Source of the DNA: JAAYCB01 sp012744395
GTDB lineage: Bacteria > Planctomycetota > Planctomycetia > Pirellulales > Thermoguttaceae
Assembly (NCBI GenBank): GCA_028703175.1
Contig: JAQVNJ010000056.1
Coordinates: 1-36,147, forward strand
DNA length: 36,147 nucleotides
Direction of reading: 5' to 3'
The notes beneath the pieces are model-generated. The model was not told the DNA's origin and did not search any database. It was given only the letters and a program-made list of their open reading frames with translations. Position 1 is the first letter of the stretch. Every line of letters begins with the position of its first letter. A program made the position numbers and the translations under genes. Shown here piece by piece: positions 24,941-32,881 of the stretch.

Positions 24941-25654
24941 CTACCGGCTGCCGGGCAGGTCGGCTGCCCGCCGCCTGGACGCGCTTTCCGCCTCGCTGGT
25001 AGTTCCCGCCAGGTAGATTTCCCTCTCTCCCAGTTCGAGCGTCTCGATCACCACGGGCTTTCCCTCGCCGATGGTTGGCCTCAAGTGAATCAGCGCCACC
25101 GGCTCGCCATCGGCTTGCTGCCACTGGATTTTCAGCGACATTTGGCGGCCGATCTCGGAGATCGTCTCGAGCACGTCCTTCATCGGCAGGGGAATCGCTC
25201 CGGCTCGCACACCGCGGATGCGGATTCCGAGCACGTTCGGTTCGGCCAGGTAGACGTCGAGGGCCATCGAGAGGACCGTCTCGATGCCCGCTTGTTTGGA
25301 CCGGCAGGCCATCTGGAGGCCGCCCGGCGAGATTACCACGCGCGGGTCCACCACGCCGGGGGGGAGACTCTCGGCGTGGTTCGCGCGGAGATCGACGGCC
25401 AGCCAGCCGTTGATCTCTTCTTCAGTGAATAGGGCCTTCCAGTGTCCCTGCTTCCGAACGTCGCTGGCCAGTGCGGCGGTCTTCTGAAGCATCGTCTCGC
25501 TGGCGATTTGCTGTGCCTCGGGCGCGGAACGGAGCGCCTCGGCATAGAAATCGGGAACGACCTGTGAGGCCCGCCAGATTCCTACCAGCGTCAACGCCGC
25601 CAGCAGCAGCACGGAGCCAAGGGCGACGACCGACAGTACCAGAAACCTCTTCAC
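24941..25654 (-). CDS. Membrane-anchored protein of unknown function
   Basis: It has 237 aa from the GTG at 25654. The N-terminus KRFLVLSVVALGSVLLLAAL is a signal-anchor helix. The rest is predicted extracytoplasmic, with 'LFTEEEINGWLAVDLRANHA', then beta-rich segments ('VVISPGGLQMACR', 'VLSMALDVYLAEPNVLGIRI'). The pattern resembles lipid-binding DUF2993/LmeA-type barrels only loosely. The frame can be extended to a TTG at 25690. It is convergent with the Trx-CAP gene, 89 nt apart. Confidence 0.8.
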   Translation of the reverse strand: MKRFLVLSVVALGSVLLLAALTLVGIWRASQVVPDFYAEALRSAPEAQQIASETMLQKTAALASDVRKQGHWKALFTEEEINGWLAVDLRANHAESLPPGVVDPRVVISPGGLQMACRSKQAGIETVLSMALDVYLAEPNVLGIRIRGVRAGAIPLPMKDVLETISEIGRQMSLKIQWQQADGEPVALIHLRPTIGEGKPVVIETLELGEREIYLAGTTSEAESASRRRAADLPGSR

Positions 25655-25787
25655 CCGGGCGAGTCCTCGGGATGGAAACCTGATGGGCAATACGAGCGCA
25701 GGTCGGGGCCATCCGACGGAGGATCGTACGTTGCGGCCCTGGCCATGTCAATCCAAACAGGGGCCACCCACAAATCCGCACGAGCCG

Positions 25788-25839
25788 CCAAGAAAGGGCC
25801 ACCTATCGCCAAGAAAGGGCCAACGCCAAGAAAGGGCCA
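25788..25839. repeat. Three copies of a 14-bp motif
   Basis: CCAAGAAAGGGCCA occurs at 25788-25801, 25809-25822 and 25826-25839. It is the left end of the larger repeat that follows, so these look like repeated partial copies of that element's terminus. A further degenerate copy (GGGGCCACCCACAAATCCGC) begins near 25760. Confidence 0.8.
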
Positions 25840-25986
25840 CCCATGAATCGCACGAACGGCCAGGCACGCGGGGGGGGCAAACGATGCCACGCGACAACGC
25901 GGGCCGCCATCCGGCCGGCGCCAACACCATGCCGACCTTGTGACGAGCTCGCCCTGTGCCGATTCTGTGGGTGGCCCCTTTTGGGG
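25827..25986. repeat. MITE-like repeat, unit 1 (160 bp)
   Basis: This unit starts CAAGAAAGGGCCACCCATGA and ends TGGGTGGCCCCTTTTGGGG. The two ends form an imperfect terminal inverted repeat of about 28 bp. It has no coding capacity and contains an 8-G run. It is followed with no gap by unit 2. Confidence 0.85.
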
Positions 25987-26150
25987 CAAGAAAGGGCCAC
26001 CCATGAATCGCACGAACGGCCAGGCACGCGGGGGGGGGGGCAAACGATGCACACGCGACAACGCGGGCCGCCATCCGGCCGGCGCCAACACCATGCCGAC
26101 CTTGTGACGAGCTCGCCCTGTGCCAATTCTATGGGTGGCCCCTTTTGGGC
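25987..26150. repeat. MITE-like repeat, unit 2 (164 bp)
   Basis: Nearly identical to unit 1. Differences are an 11-G run instead of 8, one inserted base after GATGC, two G-to-A changes near the right end, and a C instead of G at the last base. It lies 12 nt before the stop end of the next minus-strand gene. Confidence 0.85.
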
Positions 26151-26162
26151 GGACCCTCCCAT

Positions 26163-26519
26163 TTATCGGGGCGTGAGCAGCCAGCGCCATTGGTCGTCGG
26201 AGGCGGTGGCCCGCTCAATCCGCAGCCGTCCGGCGAGTTTCTCACCGCAGAGGTTCACCTCGAGCAGGTTCTCTTCCCGGATCAGCAGTTCGAATCTGCC
26301 TCGATCCCAGCGGGCCACGCGTCCGCGGCCTTTGGAGACCGGCCCTTCGTAATCGAGGTATTCCTTGCGGTGGCCGGGCAGCGCGGTCGCGGGGAGAAGA
26401 TGGTTGTAGCAGGGGGGCAGGGGCAGCGACCAGGTGAACAGGTGGTTGTCGAACTCGAGCATGAAATCCCAGTGCAGGGACTGGGGATGGTCGTGTTGGA
26501 GGACAACGAAGCCGGGCAT
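26163..26519 (-). CDS. Standalone LigD-type 3'-phosphoesterase domain
   Basis: It has 118 aa, corresponding to the 3'-phosphoesterase module of bacterial NHEJ ligase LigD, here with no ligase or polymerase domain. It starts MPGFVVLQHDHPQSLHWDFM: H9, H16 and D18 match the catalytic 'HDASRLHYDF' region of LigD, with one extra residue between. 'EYLDYEGPVSKGRGRV' matches the second conserved segment. It would heal 3' ends carrying phosphate or ribonucleotides. The ATG at 26519 lies 8 nt after the DUF11 lipoprotein stop, so it may be co-transcribed. No Ku or LigD gene is in the window. Confidence 0.82.
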   Translation of the reverse strand: MPGFVVLQHDHPQSLHWDFMLEFDNHLFTWSLPLPPCYNHLLPATALPGHRKEYLDYEGPVSKGRGRVARWDRGRFELLIREENLLEVNLCGEKLAGRLRIERATASDDQWRWLLTPR

Positions 26520-26527
26520 GGTGGCTG

Positions 26528-29062
26528 TTAGAACCCGGAGTTGACGGTTGTGGTGACTTCGGCCGCGATCGGTGCGGGTTGGCTTGCGCTGTTGGCTTCG
26601 GCGTGGACGGTTGCCGGACCGGCGACGTCGGCGCGGACATAGATCATGTATTCGAGCTGGCCGCCGGCGGCCAGCTTGCCGACCGGCTCGAATCGCACGA
26701 CCCCGTCGCGGATCGTGAACCGCGACGGGCCCTGGGTCCGCCACTTCAGCGGCGTCAATTGTGGCGGGAAGGCGACCGCCAGTTGCACCGATTGGTCATC
26801 CGCGTCGCCGAGGTTTGTGACCACCACCCGGTACGAGAAGGTTTCGCCTTGGGTGGCCGGGCTGCTCATCGCGCCGATCTTCACGTCGAGCCCCGCGGCC
26901 GGTTCCTTGGCCGCCGTCTCGATCGGAATGCAGGCCTTGTCCGCGACTTGCCGGCCCGACTTGTCGGACACCGTGGCGGAAAAACAGGCCGACGCGGATT
27001 CAACCTTGCAGACGCACAGCAACGCATAGCGCCCGATGACCCGGGAGGGAACCGTCTGGCCGCTCCACGAAAACGTGTTCCCCTTGCGGGCGTGATCCGC
27101 CGTGGCGCTCTGCGGCGCGAACGCCTCGTCGATCTCAACCACGACGTTCAAGTCGCTGAGTTGCTGGCTGTCGGGACTTGCCACGTCGACCATCAGCAGG
27201 ACGCTATCGCCCACCTTAGCGCTGGAGATGCTCGCTTCGTTGGGATCGCAGACCTTGGCGGTGACTTCGAATTTGGGACCGGCCGGAATCGCCACCCCCG
27301 GAGCCGGCTCGACCGGCGGTGCGGGCTGGGTGGCCGGCGGTGCGGGCTGGGTGGCCGGCGGTGCGGGCTGCTCCGGGCGAATCCATTCCGGCTGGGTCGG
27401 AGGAGGCGTTTCGGGGACGGTCGGCGCTTGGGGTTGCGCGGCGGGAGCCGCTCTCGCCTCGATGCAGACCTTCCGGCTGGCGCGAATCCCGCCCGGACCG
27501 GTCACTTCCACCGTGTGGCAGAGCGAACCGGCCTCGGCCACCCGCAGGACAATTCGCACCGCTCTCGACTGCCCAGCCCCCAAGTCGCCCAGAAGCCTTT
27601 CGATCTCGAGCTGCTGGACCTCGTGTTCCAGGCCCCGGTCGCGACGGTCCTTGATGATCAGGCCGGTCGCGGGGACGCCGCTCCGGTTGGTGATCACGAT
27701 CTGGTGCGCCACCGTCTCGCCGACCATCGCCGCGGTCGGGCCGAGCACCTCCAGATCGACCTCCGCCGTCTCGACCGAGGCGGTTGCGCAAGCGCGGGCC
27801 GTCAGCCCACCCGCGCCGGCGGCCTCAGCGCAGAGTTCATACCGGCCGACCTGCTCGGCGCGGAGATCGACGGCAATCGAACGGACCTCGCCCGCCGCAA
27901 GGCGACCGATTGCCCATCGCAGGCTCGGTCCGGACGTCTCCGAGGCTGGGCTGGCGTTGACAAAAGCCAGTCCGCCGGGCACCTGCGCGGAGAGGGAAAT
28001 CTCGTCGGCCGCCAGATCGCCCGGGTTGCTGACCTCGATCCGGAAACTCATCGCTGCTCCGACGCTCCCCGAGGCGGGGCCGATCACGCGGACTCTCAAG
28101 TCGGGCGAGGACCAGGTCTGCAAAACGCATGTCGACCCGACCACGAGCCGTTCGTTTGGACAACCCAGCCCGGCCGGGCGGACAACCTGGATGGCGATCC
28201 TGTTGGTGCCCGCTTGGCCCTGCGGCTGGACAAGTTCCACGCTGGCTTGGCCCTGCGGATCGGTGGCGACCTCGATCGCCCGAGCACCGTCCGGCGCGAA
28301 CCCGGCCGGCGGGCCGTCGCAGACCTCGTAGCGGACAATCCAACCGCTCCGCGGCGACTTGTCGGACTGCCGGGTGACGGTCGTCGTGAGGGTCCGCCGC
28401 CCGCCGGCACTGGCGATCGACGGGGAGGGAAAGCACCACTGGGCGTCAACCCAGTGGATCTGCGCGGTGGCCGTCCGCGCGGTCCAAGGAGAGACGTTCG
28501 GCGCCAGTACGGTCACGTGGCTCGTCCCTTCGGAGGCCGAGGTGACGGTGATCCAGGCCTGCCCGCGGAGCACCTGGATGTCGTCGCTCGGATCGGTCGT
28601 GCCCCGGGTCAATCGCAACAGCCGGCGCGACGTGCTGTTGACCGCGTAGGTGTTGTCGATCTTCCGGGCGCTGGTGAAATCGCCGACCAGCGGATCGGTC
28701 CACGAACCCCGGTCAAGATCGATGAACTGGCCGACGCTGGCTGGATCAAGCATCCATTCGATCCGCTCGTTGGTCCGCAGATACTCGTCGGGTCCCTTGA
28801 CGCCGGCGATCAGGACCACCTCGCTGCCAATCGGCGCGACCGATGCGCGGGGGCAAAGGCTCAGGCCCACTCGGGTCGGTGCCTTGTTTGGGTCGGGCAT
28901 TGAGCGAAAGTCCGCCTCGGGCCCCGCTGGGCCATCCACAAAAAGCCGCTCGCCCGACGGGTCAATCTGAGGAAACCGGCAGTTGGCACAGCCGAAGACA
29001 ACCAGCGCGCAGGCCGCAAGGCCCAGCGCGGTCCATCTTTCGTGCAGCGCAAACCGCCTCAT
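26528..29062 (-). CDS. DUF11-repeat lipoprotein (Ig-like adhesin/envelope protein)
   Basis: It has 844 aa starting MRRFALHERWTALGLAACAL, followed by VVFGC, a near-lipobox putting the acylated Cys at 25. A Phe at -2 is unusual. The body contains at least three Ig-like DUF11 modules, recognisable from 'FRIEVSNPGDLAADEISLSA', 'AHQIVITNRSGVPATGLIIK' and 'FSYRVVVTNLGDADDQSVQL'. A Pro-rich linker with three near-copies of PAPPATQ (about 562-586) separates the last modules. These features fit a surface-anchored structural protein. GGAG lies about 8 nt upstream of the start. RsmD is the next gene upstream on the same strand, 209 nt away. Confidence 0.88.
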   Translation of the reverse strand: MRRFALHERWTALGLAACALVVFGCANCRFPQIDPSGERLFVDGPAGPEADFRSMPDPNKAPTRVGLSLCPRASVAPIGSEVVLIAGVKGPDEYLRTNERIEWMLDPASVGQFIDLDRGSWTDPLVGDFTSARKIDNTYAVNSTSRRLLRLTRGTTDPSDDIQVLRGQAWITVTSASEGTSHVTVLAPNVSPWTARTATAQIHWVDAQWCFPSPSIASAGGRRTLTTTVTRQSDKSPRSGWIVRYEVCDGPPAGFAPDGARAIEVATDPQGQASVELVQPQGQAGTNRIAIQVVRPAGLGCPNERLVVGSTCVLQTWSSPDLRVRVIGPASGSVGAAMSFRIEVSNPGDLAADEISLSAQVPGGLAFVNASPASETSGPSLRWAIGRLAAGEVRSIAVDLRAEQVGRYELCAEAAGAGGLTARACATASVETAEVDLEVLGPTAAMVGETVAHQIVITNRSGVPATGLIIKDRRDRGLEHEVQQLEIERLLGDLGAGQSRAVRIVLRVAEAGSLCHTVEVTGPGGIRASRKVCIEARAAPAAQPQAPTVPETPPPTQPEWIRPEQPAPPATQPAPPATQPAPPVEPAPGVAIPAGPKFEVTAKVCDPNEASISSAKVGDSVLLMVDVASPDSQQLSDLNVVVEIDEAFAPQSATADHARKGNTFSWSGQTVPSRVIGRYALLCVCKVESASACFSATVSDKSGRQVADKACIPIETAAKEPAAGLDVKIGAMSSPATQGETFSYRVVVTNLGDADDQSVQLAVAFPPQLTPLKWRTQGPSRFTIRDGVVRFEPVGKLAAGGQLEYMIYVRADVAGPATVHAEANSASQPAPIAAEVTTTVNSGF
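27315..27371. repeat. 21-bp tandem repeat in the Pro-rich linker
   Basis: GGCGGTGCGGGCTGGGTGGC(C) is repeated twice in full (27315-27335, 27336-27356) and once partly. It encodes PAPPATQ on the minus strand. The identical DNA suggests recent slippage expansion. Confidence 0.85.
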
Positions 29063-29271
29063 CGAGATCTCTCCGGCCCCGTCGCAAGACTGCGTTACCA
29101 ATGGGCGCACACCGACCCACCATGGCAAGGCTACCATGTATTCTGGCAACATGGGGACTATTTGCCACGTATCCTAGGGCAAAAATGCAACGCCCGATCA
29201 CTCGGCCGGGTCATTCCCCGAAAAAACCGCACGATTGCCCTAGCTCTTTCGGCTGGAACGACATCGCCCGC

Positions 29272-29934
29272 TCAAGAACACCGCTCGGCCGAGGTCTCGG
29301 GGCCGGGCTTCCAGAGAATACCCACAACTGCGGGGGGGTACCGCCGCATGTCCCGATCGCCCGTTGTGGGCAGGTCGTTGTGGTCGAACCGGTCGTCCGA
29401 TTCGACGACGATCGCGCTCCGCGCCGGCGCGGCATCCCAGAAAGCGCGGACAAGTTGCAGGGTCGCGTCGCGACGCTCGACGAAGAAGTCATATGGCGGG
29501 CAGCAGAACACGAGCCACGGCTGCTCGCCCGCGTCTGGCGGGATGGCGAACCGGCGAGAGACATCCGCCGTAATCACGTCACACAGGTCCGCCGCGCCGA
29601 GCGTCGCGATGTTTTCTTGGATCACCTTCGCGGTGGGGATGTGCCGTTCGACGAGCACGGCGCTGGCCGCCCCGCGGCTGAGCGCCTCCAAAGCCATCGC
29701 ACCGGTGCCGGCGAAGAGGTCGTACACGCGCATGCCGCGAATTGCCGGCCCAAGCAGGTTGAAAACGGCCTCCCGCGTCCGATCCTTCATCGGCCGCACC
29801 CGCAGATCCCCTCCGTAGGAGAGCTTCCGCCCGCGATAGCGACCGCCCACAATTCGCAGCCCGACCGGCGCAACACGGCCGCCTCGCGACGTCTGGCGTG
29901 TTCGGTTTCCCTTCAGGCGGAGCCGTTTGGCCAT
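29272..29934 (-). CDS. rsmD: 16S rRNA (guanine(966)-N2)-methyltransferase RsmD
   Basis: A SAM-dependent methylation enzyme for G966 in the 30S subunit. It has 220 aa. The N-terminal 'LRIVGGRYRGRKL' and 'RPMKDRTREAVFNLL' are hallmark RsmD segments. The SAM site is VYDLFAGTGAMALEALSRG (70-88). The catalytic motif, normally DPPF/DPPY, reads 'LVFCCPPYDFF', with C145 in the first position. The ATG at 29934 begins a basic tail (MAKRLRLKGNRTRQ) before the core. Confidence 0.92.
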   Translation of the reverse strand: MAKRLRLKGNRTRQTSRGGRVAPVGLRIVGGRYRGRKLSYGGDLRVRPMKDRTREAVFNLLGPAIRGMRVYDLFAGTGAMALEALSRGAASAVLVERHIPTAKVIQENIATLGAADLCDVITADVSRRFAIPPDAGEQPWLVFCCPPYDFFVERRDATLQLVRAFWDAAPARSAIVVESDDRFDHNDLPTTGDRDMRRYPPAVVGILWKPGPETSAERCS

Positions 29935-30240
29935 GCGTTGTGCCTTTCAGCGAGTGCGGGGGCGGGGTGGTTCTTGCAGTGGATTCCGGGCGGAGGCGAT
30001 GGCTGGGCAACCATGGTTGCCCAGCCGTTTGCCGAGAGCAAGGCGCCGCCTTGGGCATTGGTGTCTGGGAGAATCCGCATCGGCGCGCCCCCGCGACAAA
30101 GGACGACCTGTATGGTACTTTATTGGAGGACTTTCGGACAGGAATTGCGCGCCTTTTCACTCCCCCAGACGAGTTGGGGGGGCGTTTATCCCTTGCGCCT
30201 CGCATCCAATCGCGACAACTCATTACTCAAGGAGTGGCAT
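29935..30240. other. Divergent intergenic region between rsmD and the cyclophilin gene
   Basis: No gene is supported. It contains the perfect palindrome at 30001-30026 and a short GC-rich hairpin (CCCCCA 30162-30167 with TGGGGG 30175-30180) about 60 nt ahead of the cyclophilin start. The latter may lie in its mRNA leader. Confidence 0.5.
30001..30026. repeat. Perfect 26-bp palindrome
   Basis: GGCTGGGCAACCA is followed immediately by its exact reverse complement, TGGTTGCCCAGCC, with no spacer. It could be a protein-binding site or a copy of a palindromic repeat family different from the one at 7126. Confidence 0.8.
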
Positions 30241-31374
30241 ATGAATCGTATGTTTCCGGCGATCGTGGCTGCCGTGCTGGTAATTGGTGTTCCTGCCTCG
30301 GCCCGCGCGTCGGAATCGGGCGGCTCGGCGAGCCCCGCGACCGCGGCCCCCGGTCCGAAGGCGGCGGCCTTCCAGGAACTATTCGGACCCTGGAAGAATA
30401 TCCTCCGCGAGATGCGCGACCTCCAATTGGAGTACAAGACGGCGGGCGTCGACCGCCGCGTGGAGATTTCCCGGCGCTACGACGAGCTGATTGCCGAGGG
30501 CAATGCCATGCAGGACAAGCTCGTCGCGGCGGCGATCGAGGCCTACAAGGAGGCCCCCAACGCCGATCTGCAAATTGCCCAGTTTCTCGTCGGAATCGTC
30601 TCGTGGGGGTGCCAAACGGACGACTATGAGCAGGCACTGGAAATCGCCCGGCCGCTGATCGAGAACAAGGTCCCCGCCCAGGGGATTTTCGAACTGGCCG
30701 GGAAGGCGGCGTTCGCCGTCGGCGATTTTGACGCGGCGGAGAAGTATCTGAAGGAGGCCAGCTCCGTCGGCGAGTTGGAGAAGACGGCAAAGCAAAACCT
30801 CGAGCAGATTCCCTACTACAAGGTGGAGTGGCCCAAGGAGCAGAAGATCCGCGAAGCGGAAGCCAAGGCCGACGATCTGCCCCGCGTGCTCTTGAGGACC
30901 CGGCACGGCGACATCGTCCTGGAGCTTTTCGAGAATGAAGCGCCCAACACGGTGGCGAACTTCATCTCGCTGGTCAAGAAAGGCTTCTACAACGAACTGA
31001 CATTCCACCGAGTGTTGGCTGGATTCATGGCCCAGGGAGGCTGCCCCAAGGGCACGGGCACGGATGGCCCCGGCTACAAGATCGCCTGCGAATGCGTCCG
31101 CGACGACCACCGCAAGCACTTTCGCGGCTCGCTGAGCATGGCGCATGCCGGGCCGGACACCGGCGGCTCCCAGTTCTTTCTGACCTTCGTGCCAACGCAG
31201 TCGCTCGACGGGCGGCACACAGTCTTCGGACGGGTGGTCGAAGGCATCGACCAACTCGCCAAGATCCAGCGGCGCGATCCCGAGGAAGACGGCGGCAGCG
31301 AACCGGAGAAGATCATCGAGATGAAGGTGCTCCGCGATCGGGGGCACGAGTATGTGCCGGAAAAGCTGAAGTGA
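30241..31374 (+). CDS. Exported cyclophilin-type peptidyl-prolyl isomerase with N-terminal helical region
   Basis: A proline isomerase for exported protein folding. It has 377 aa. The signal peptide is MNRMFPAIVAAVLVIGVPAS, cleaved near 'ARA'. Residues about 40-205 form a TPR-like helical region ('DDYEQALEIARPLIENKVPA', 'AGKAAFAVGDFDAAEKYLKE'). The cyclophilin domain covers about 215-370: 'LLRTRHGDIVLELFENEAPN', FHRVLAGFMAQGG with the catalytic Arg, 'GSLSMAHAG', 'GGSQFFLTF' and 'LDGRHTVFGRV'; His stands where human CypA has Trp121. AAGGAG lies about 7 nt before the ATG. It stands alone between two minus-strand genes. Confidence 0.93.
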   Translation: MNRMFPAIVAAVLVIGVPASARASESGGSASPATAAPGPKAAAFQELFGPWKNILREMRDLQLEYKTAGVDRRVEISRRYDELIAEGNAMQDKLVAAAIEAYKEAPNADLQIAQFLVGIVSWGCQTDDYEQALEIARPLIENKVPAQGIFELAGKAAFAVGDFDAAEKYLKEASSVGELEKTAKQNLEQIPYYKVEWPKEQKIREAEAKADDLPRVLLRTRHGDIVLELFENEAPNTVANFISLVKKGFYNELTFHRVLAGFMAQGGCPKGTGTDGPGYKIACECVRDDHRKHFRGSLSMAHAGPDTGGSQFFLTFVPTQSLDGRHTVFGRVVEGIDQLAKIQRRDPEEDGGSEPEKIIEMKVLRDRGHEYVPEKLK

Positions 31375-31515
31375 CCCCTGCTCCCGCCAGGCCTGCCGCT
31401 GGTGGGGCGGCGCTGGCGTTGCGGCGGCCAGGAGCGGTTCGGCTTCGGCAACCACATCGCGGGCGCCGACCGCCAGGGGATGGCTCGCTCTAAACCACCC
31501 TACGGCGCGAGCCGG

Positions 31516-32076
31516 TCAGCTCTCGAGGACTTCTTTCTCGCGGGCCTTGGCCAGCTCGGTCGCGCGGTCTTCGTACTTCTTCGTCAGCTCCTGGATCTCC
31601 GCCTTCACCGAGTCGCGCTGGTCCTCGGAGAGCTGCTTGTCCTTTTCCGCCTTGTCCGCGGACCGGTTCCCGTCGCGGCGGATGTTGCGGATCGCCACCT
31701 TCGCTTCCTCGCAGAGGTCCTTCACGCGAGCGACCATCTTGCGGCGGACCTCCATCGAAAGGGGCGGCACGTTCAGGCGGATCAACTTGCCGTCGCTCTG
31801 GGGATTGAAACCCAGGTCGCTTGCCTGGATCGCCTTCTCGATATCCTTCAAGGTCGTCGGGTCAAAGGGCCGGATCACGATCTGGCTCGGCTCCGGGCAG
31901 GCCACGGCGGCAAGCTGCTTCAGCGGGCAGGGAGACCCGTAGGCCTCCACGCGGAGCGAATCGACCAGGCCGGGGTTGGCTCGGCCGGTGCGAATCCCCG
32001 CCAGGTCGGCCTTCAGCTTGGCGACCGCCTTCTCCATACGCTCTTCCACGTCCAGCAGGATGTCTTCTTCGCTCAT
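31516..32076 (-). CDS. frr: Ribosome recycling factor
   Basis: It splits post-termination ribosomes together with EF-G. It has 186 aa, standard length. 'RMEKAVAKLKADLAGIRTGR' and 'ANPGLVDSLRVEAYG' form the first helix and the RTGRA signature. 'LIRLNVPPLSMEVRRKMVAR' and 'AKVAIRNIRRDGN' are conserved. It is the last gene of the rpsB-tsf-pyrH-frr operon, 45 nt after pyrH. Confidence 0.97.
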   Translation of the reverse strand: MSEEDILLDVEERMEKAVAKLKADLAGIRTGRANPGLVDSLRVEAYGSPCPLKQLAAVACPEPSQIVIRPFDPTTLKDIEKAIQASDLGFNPQSDGKLIRLNVPPLSMEVRRKMVARVKDLCEEAKVAIRNIRRDGNRSADKAEKDKQLSEDQRDSVKAEIQELTKKYEDRATELAKAREKEVLES

Positions 32077-32121
32077 TTGGCGGGCCCTCGTTCTCCGAGC
32101 CGAATCCCGAAATTGGTTCCA

Positions 32122-32877
32122 TCAGACCTCGGGCCTGTTCGGCGCGACCAGCGTGCCGACGCGCTCCCCGCGAACGGCCTTCTCGATGTTGCCTTGTTTC
32201 TTGAAGTTGAAAACCATGATCGGCATTGCGTACTGCATGCACTTGGCGATCGCCTCGGGATCCATCACGCGGAGATTCTGCCGCAGTACATCCTCGTACG
32301 TCAGCTCGCCGTACAGCACGGCGTGGGGGTTTTTCTCCGGATCGTCGCTGTACACGCCGTCTACGCGCGTGGCCTTCAACAGGACGTCGGCGTCGAGTTC
32401 CAGTGCCCGCTGGGCGGCGGCGGTGTCCGTCGTCACGAACGGGCTGCCGGTCCCTGCGGCCAGCAGGATGATCCGCCCCTTTTCCAGGTGCCGCCGCGCG
32501 CGGCGCCGGATGTAGGGCTCCGCAACGCCCTCCATGCGAATCGCCGTCATCAATCGGGTGTCGCAGCCGAGCGACTCCAATCCGTCCTGAAGCGCCAGCC
32601 CGTTCATCACCGTGGCCAGCATCCCCATGTAATGGGCCGTGGCCTCGTGGATGTGCGCGTTGCCGGAGGTGAACTGGGCGCCGCGGAGGATGTTGCCGCC
32701 GCCCATCACGATCGCGATCTGCGCGCCGTGCTCGGCGGCCCGGCGGGTCTGCTCGGCGAGGTGCACGACGGCAGCCATCGAGATGCCCCGCTCTCCGGCC
32801 TGGCAGAAGCCCTCGCCGGAAATCTTCAAGACAACGCGGTCGTAGCGCCGGCCGCCCGGCACGGCTTGCTCCGCCAT
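32122..32877 (-). CDS. pyrH: UMP kinase
   Basis: It phosphorylates UMP to UDP in pyrimidine nucleotide synthesis, as a hexameric amino-acid-kinase-fold enzyme. It has 251 aa. 'VVLKISGEGFCQ' is the ATP-binding start, 'IVMGGGNILRG' the GGGN motif, 'LLAAGTGSPFVTTDTAAAQR' the phosphate-binding loop, and 'LLKATRVDGVYSDDPEKNP' the kinase signature. It starts 4 nt after the tsf stop. Confidence 0.97.
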   Translation of the reverse strand: MAEQAVPGGRRYDRVVLKISGEGFCQAGERGISMAAVVHLAEQTRRAAEHGAQIAIVMGGGNILRGAQFTSGNAHIHEATAHYMGMLATVMNGLALQDGLESLGCDTRLMTAIRMEGVAEPYIRRRARRHLEKGRIILLAAGTGSPFVTTDTAAAQRALELDADVLLKATRVDGVYSDDPEKNPHAVLYGELTYEDVLRQNLRVMDPEAIAKCMQYAMPIMVFNFKKQGNIEKAVRGERVGTLVAPNRPEV

Positions 32878-32881
32878 CGCG

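Noticed and set aside
25788..26150. Possible CRISPR array
   Set aside because: The 14-bp copies are 17-21 bp apart only three times, and the larger units are whole duplications, without regular unique spacers or cas genes.
25683..26352. Several Pro/Arg-rich frames across the repeat region
   Set aside because: They are translations of the tandem MITE-like units and repeat the same peptide text in different frames.
26579..28903. A 774-aa plus-strand open frame
   Set aside because: It is antisense to the DUF11 lipoprotein and has no domain features.
30162..30180. Hairpin before the cyclophilin gene as a terminator
   Set aside because: The stem is only 6 bp and no T-run follows on the plus strand. 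No upstream plus-strand gene ends there.
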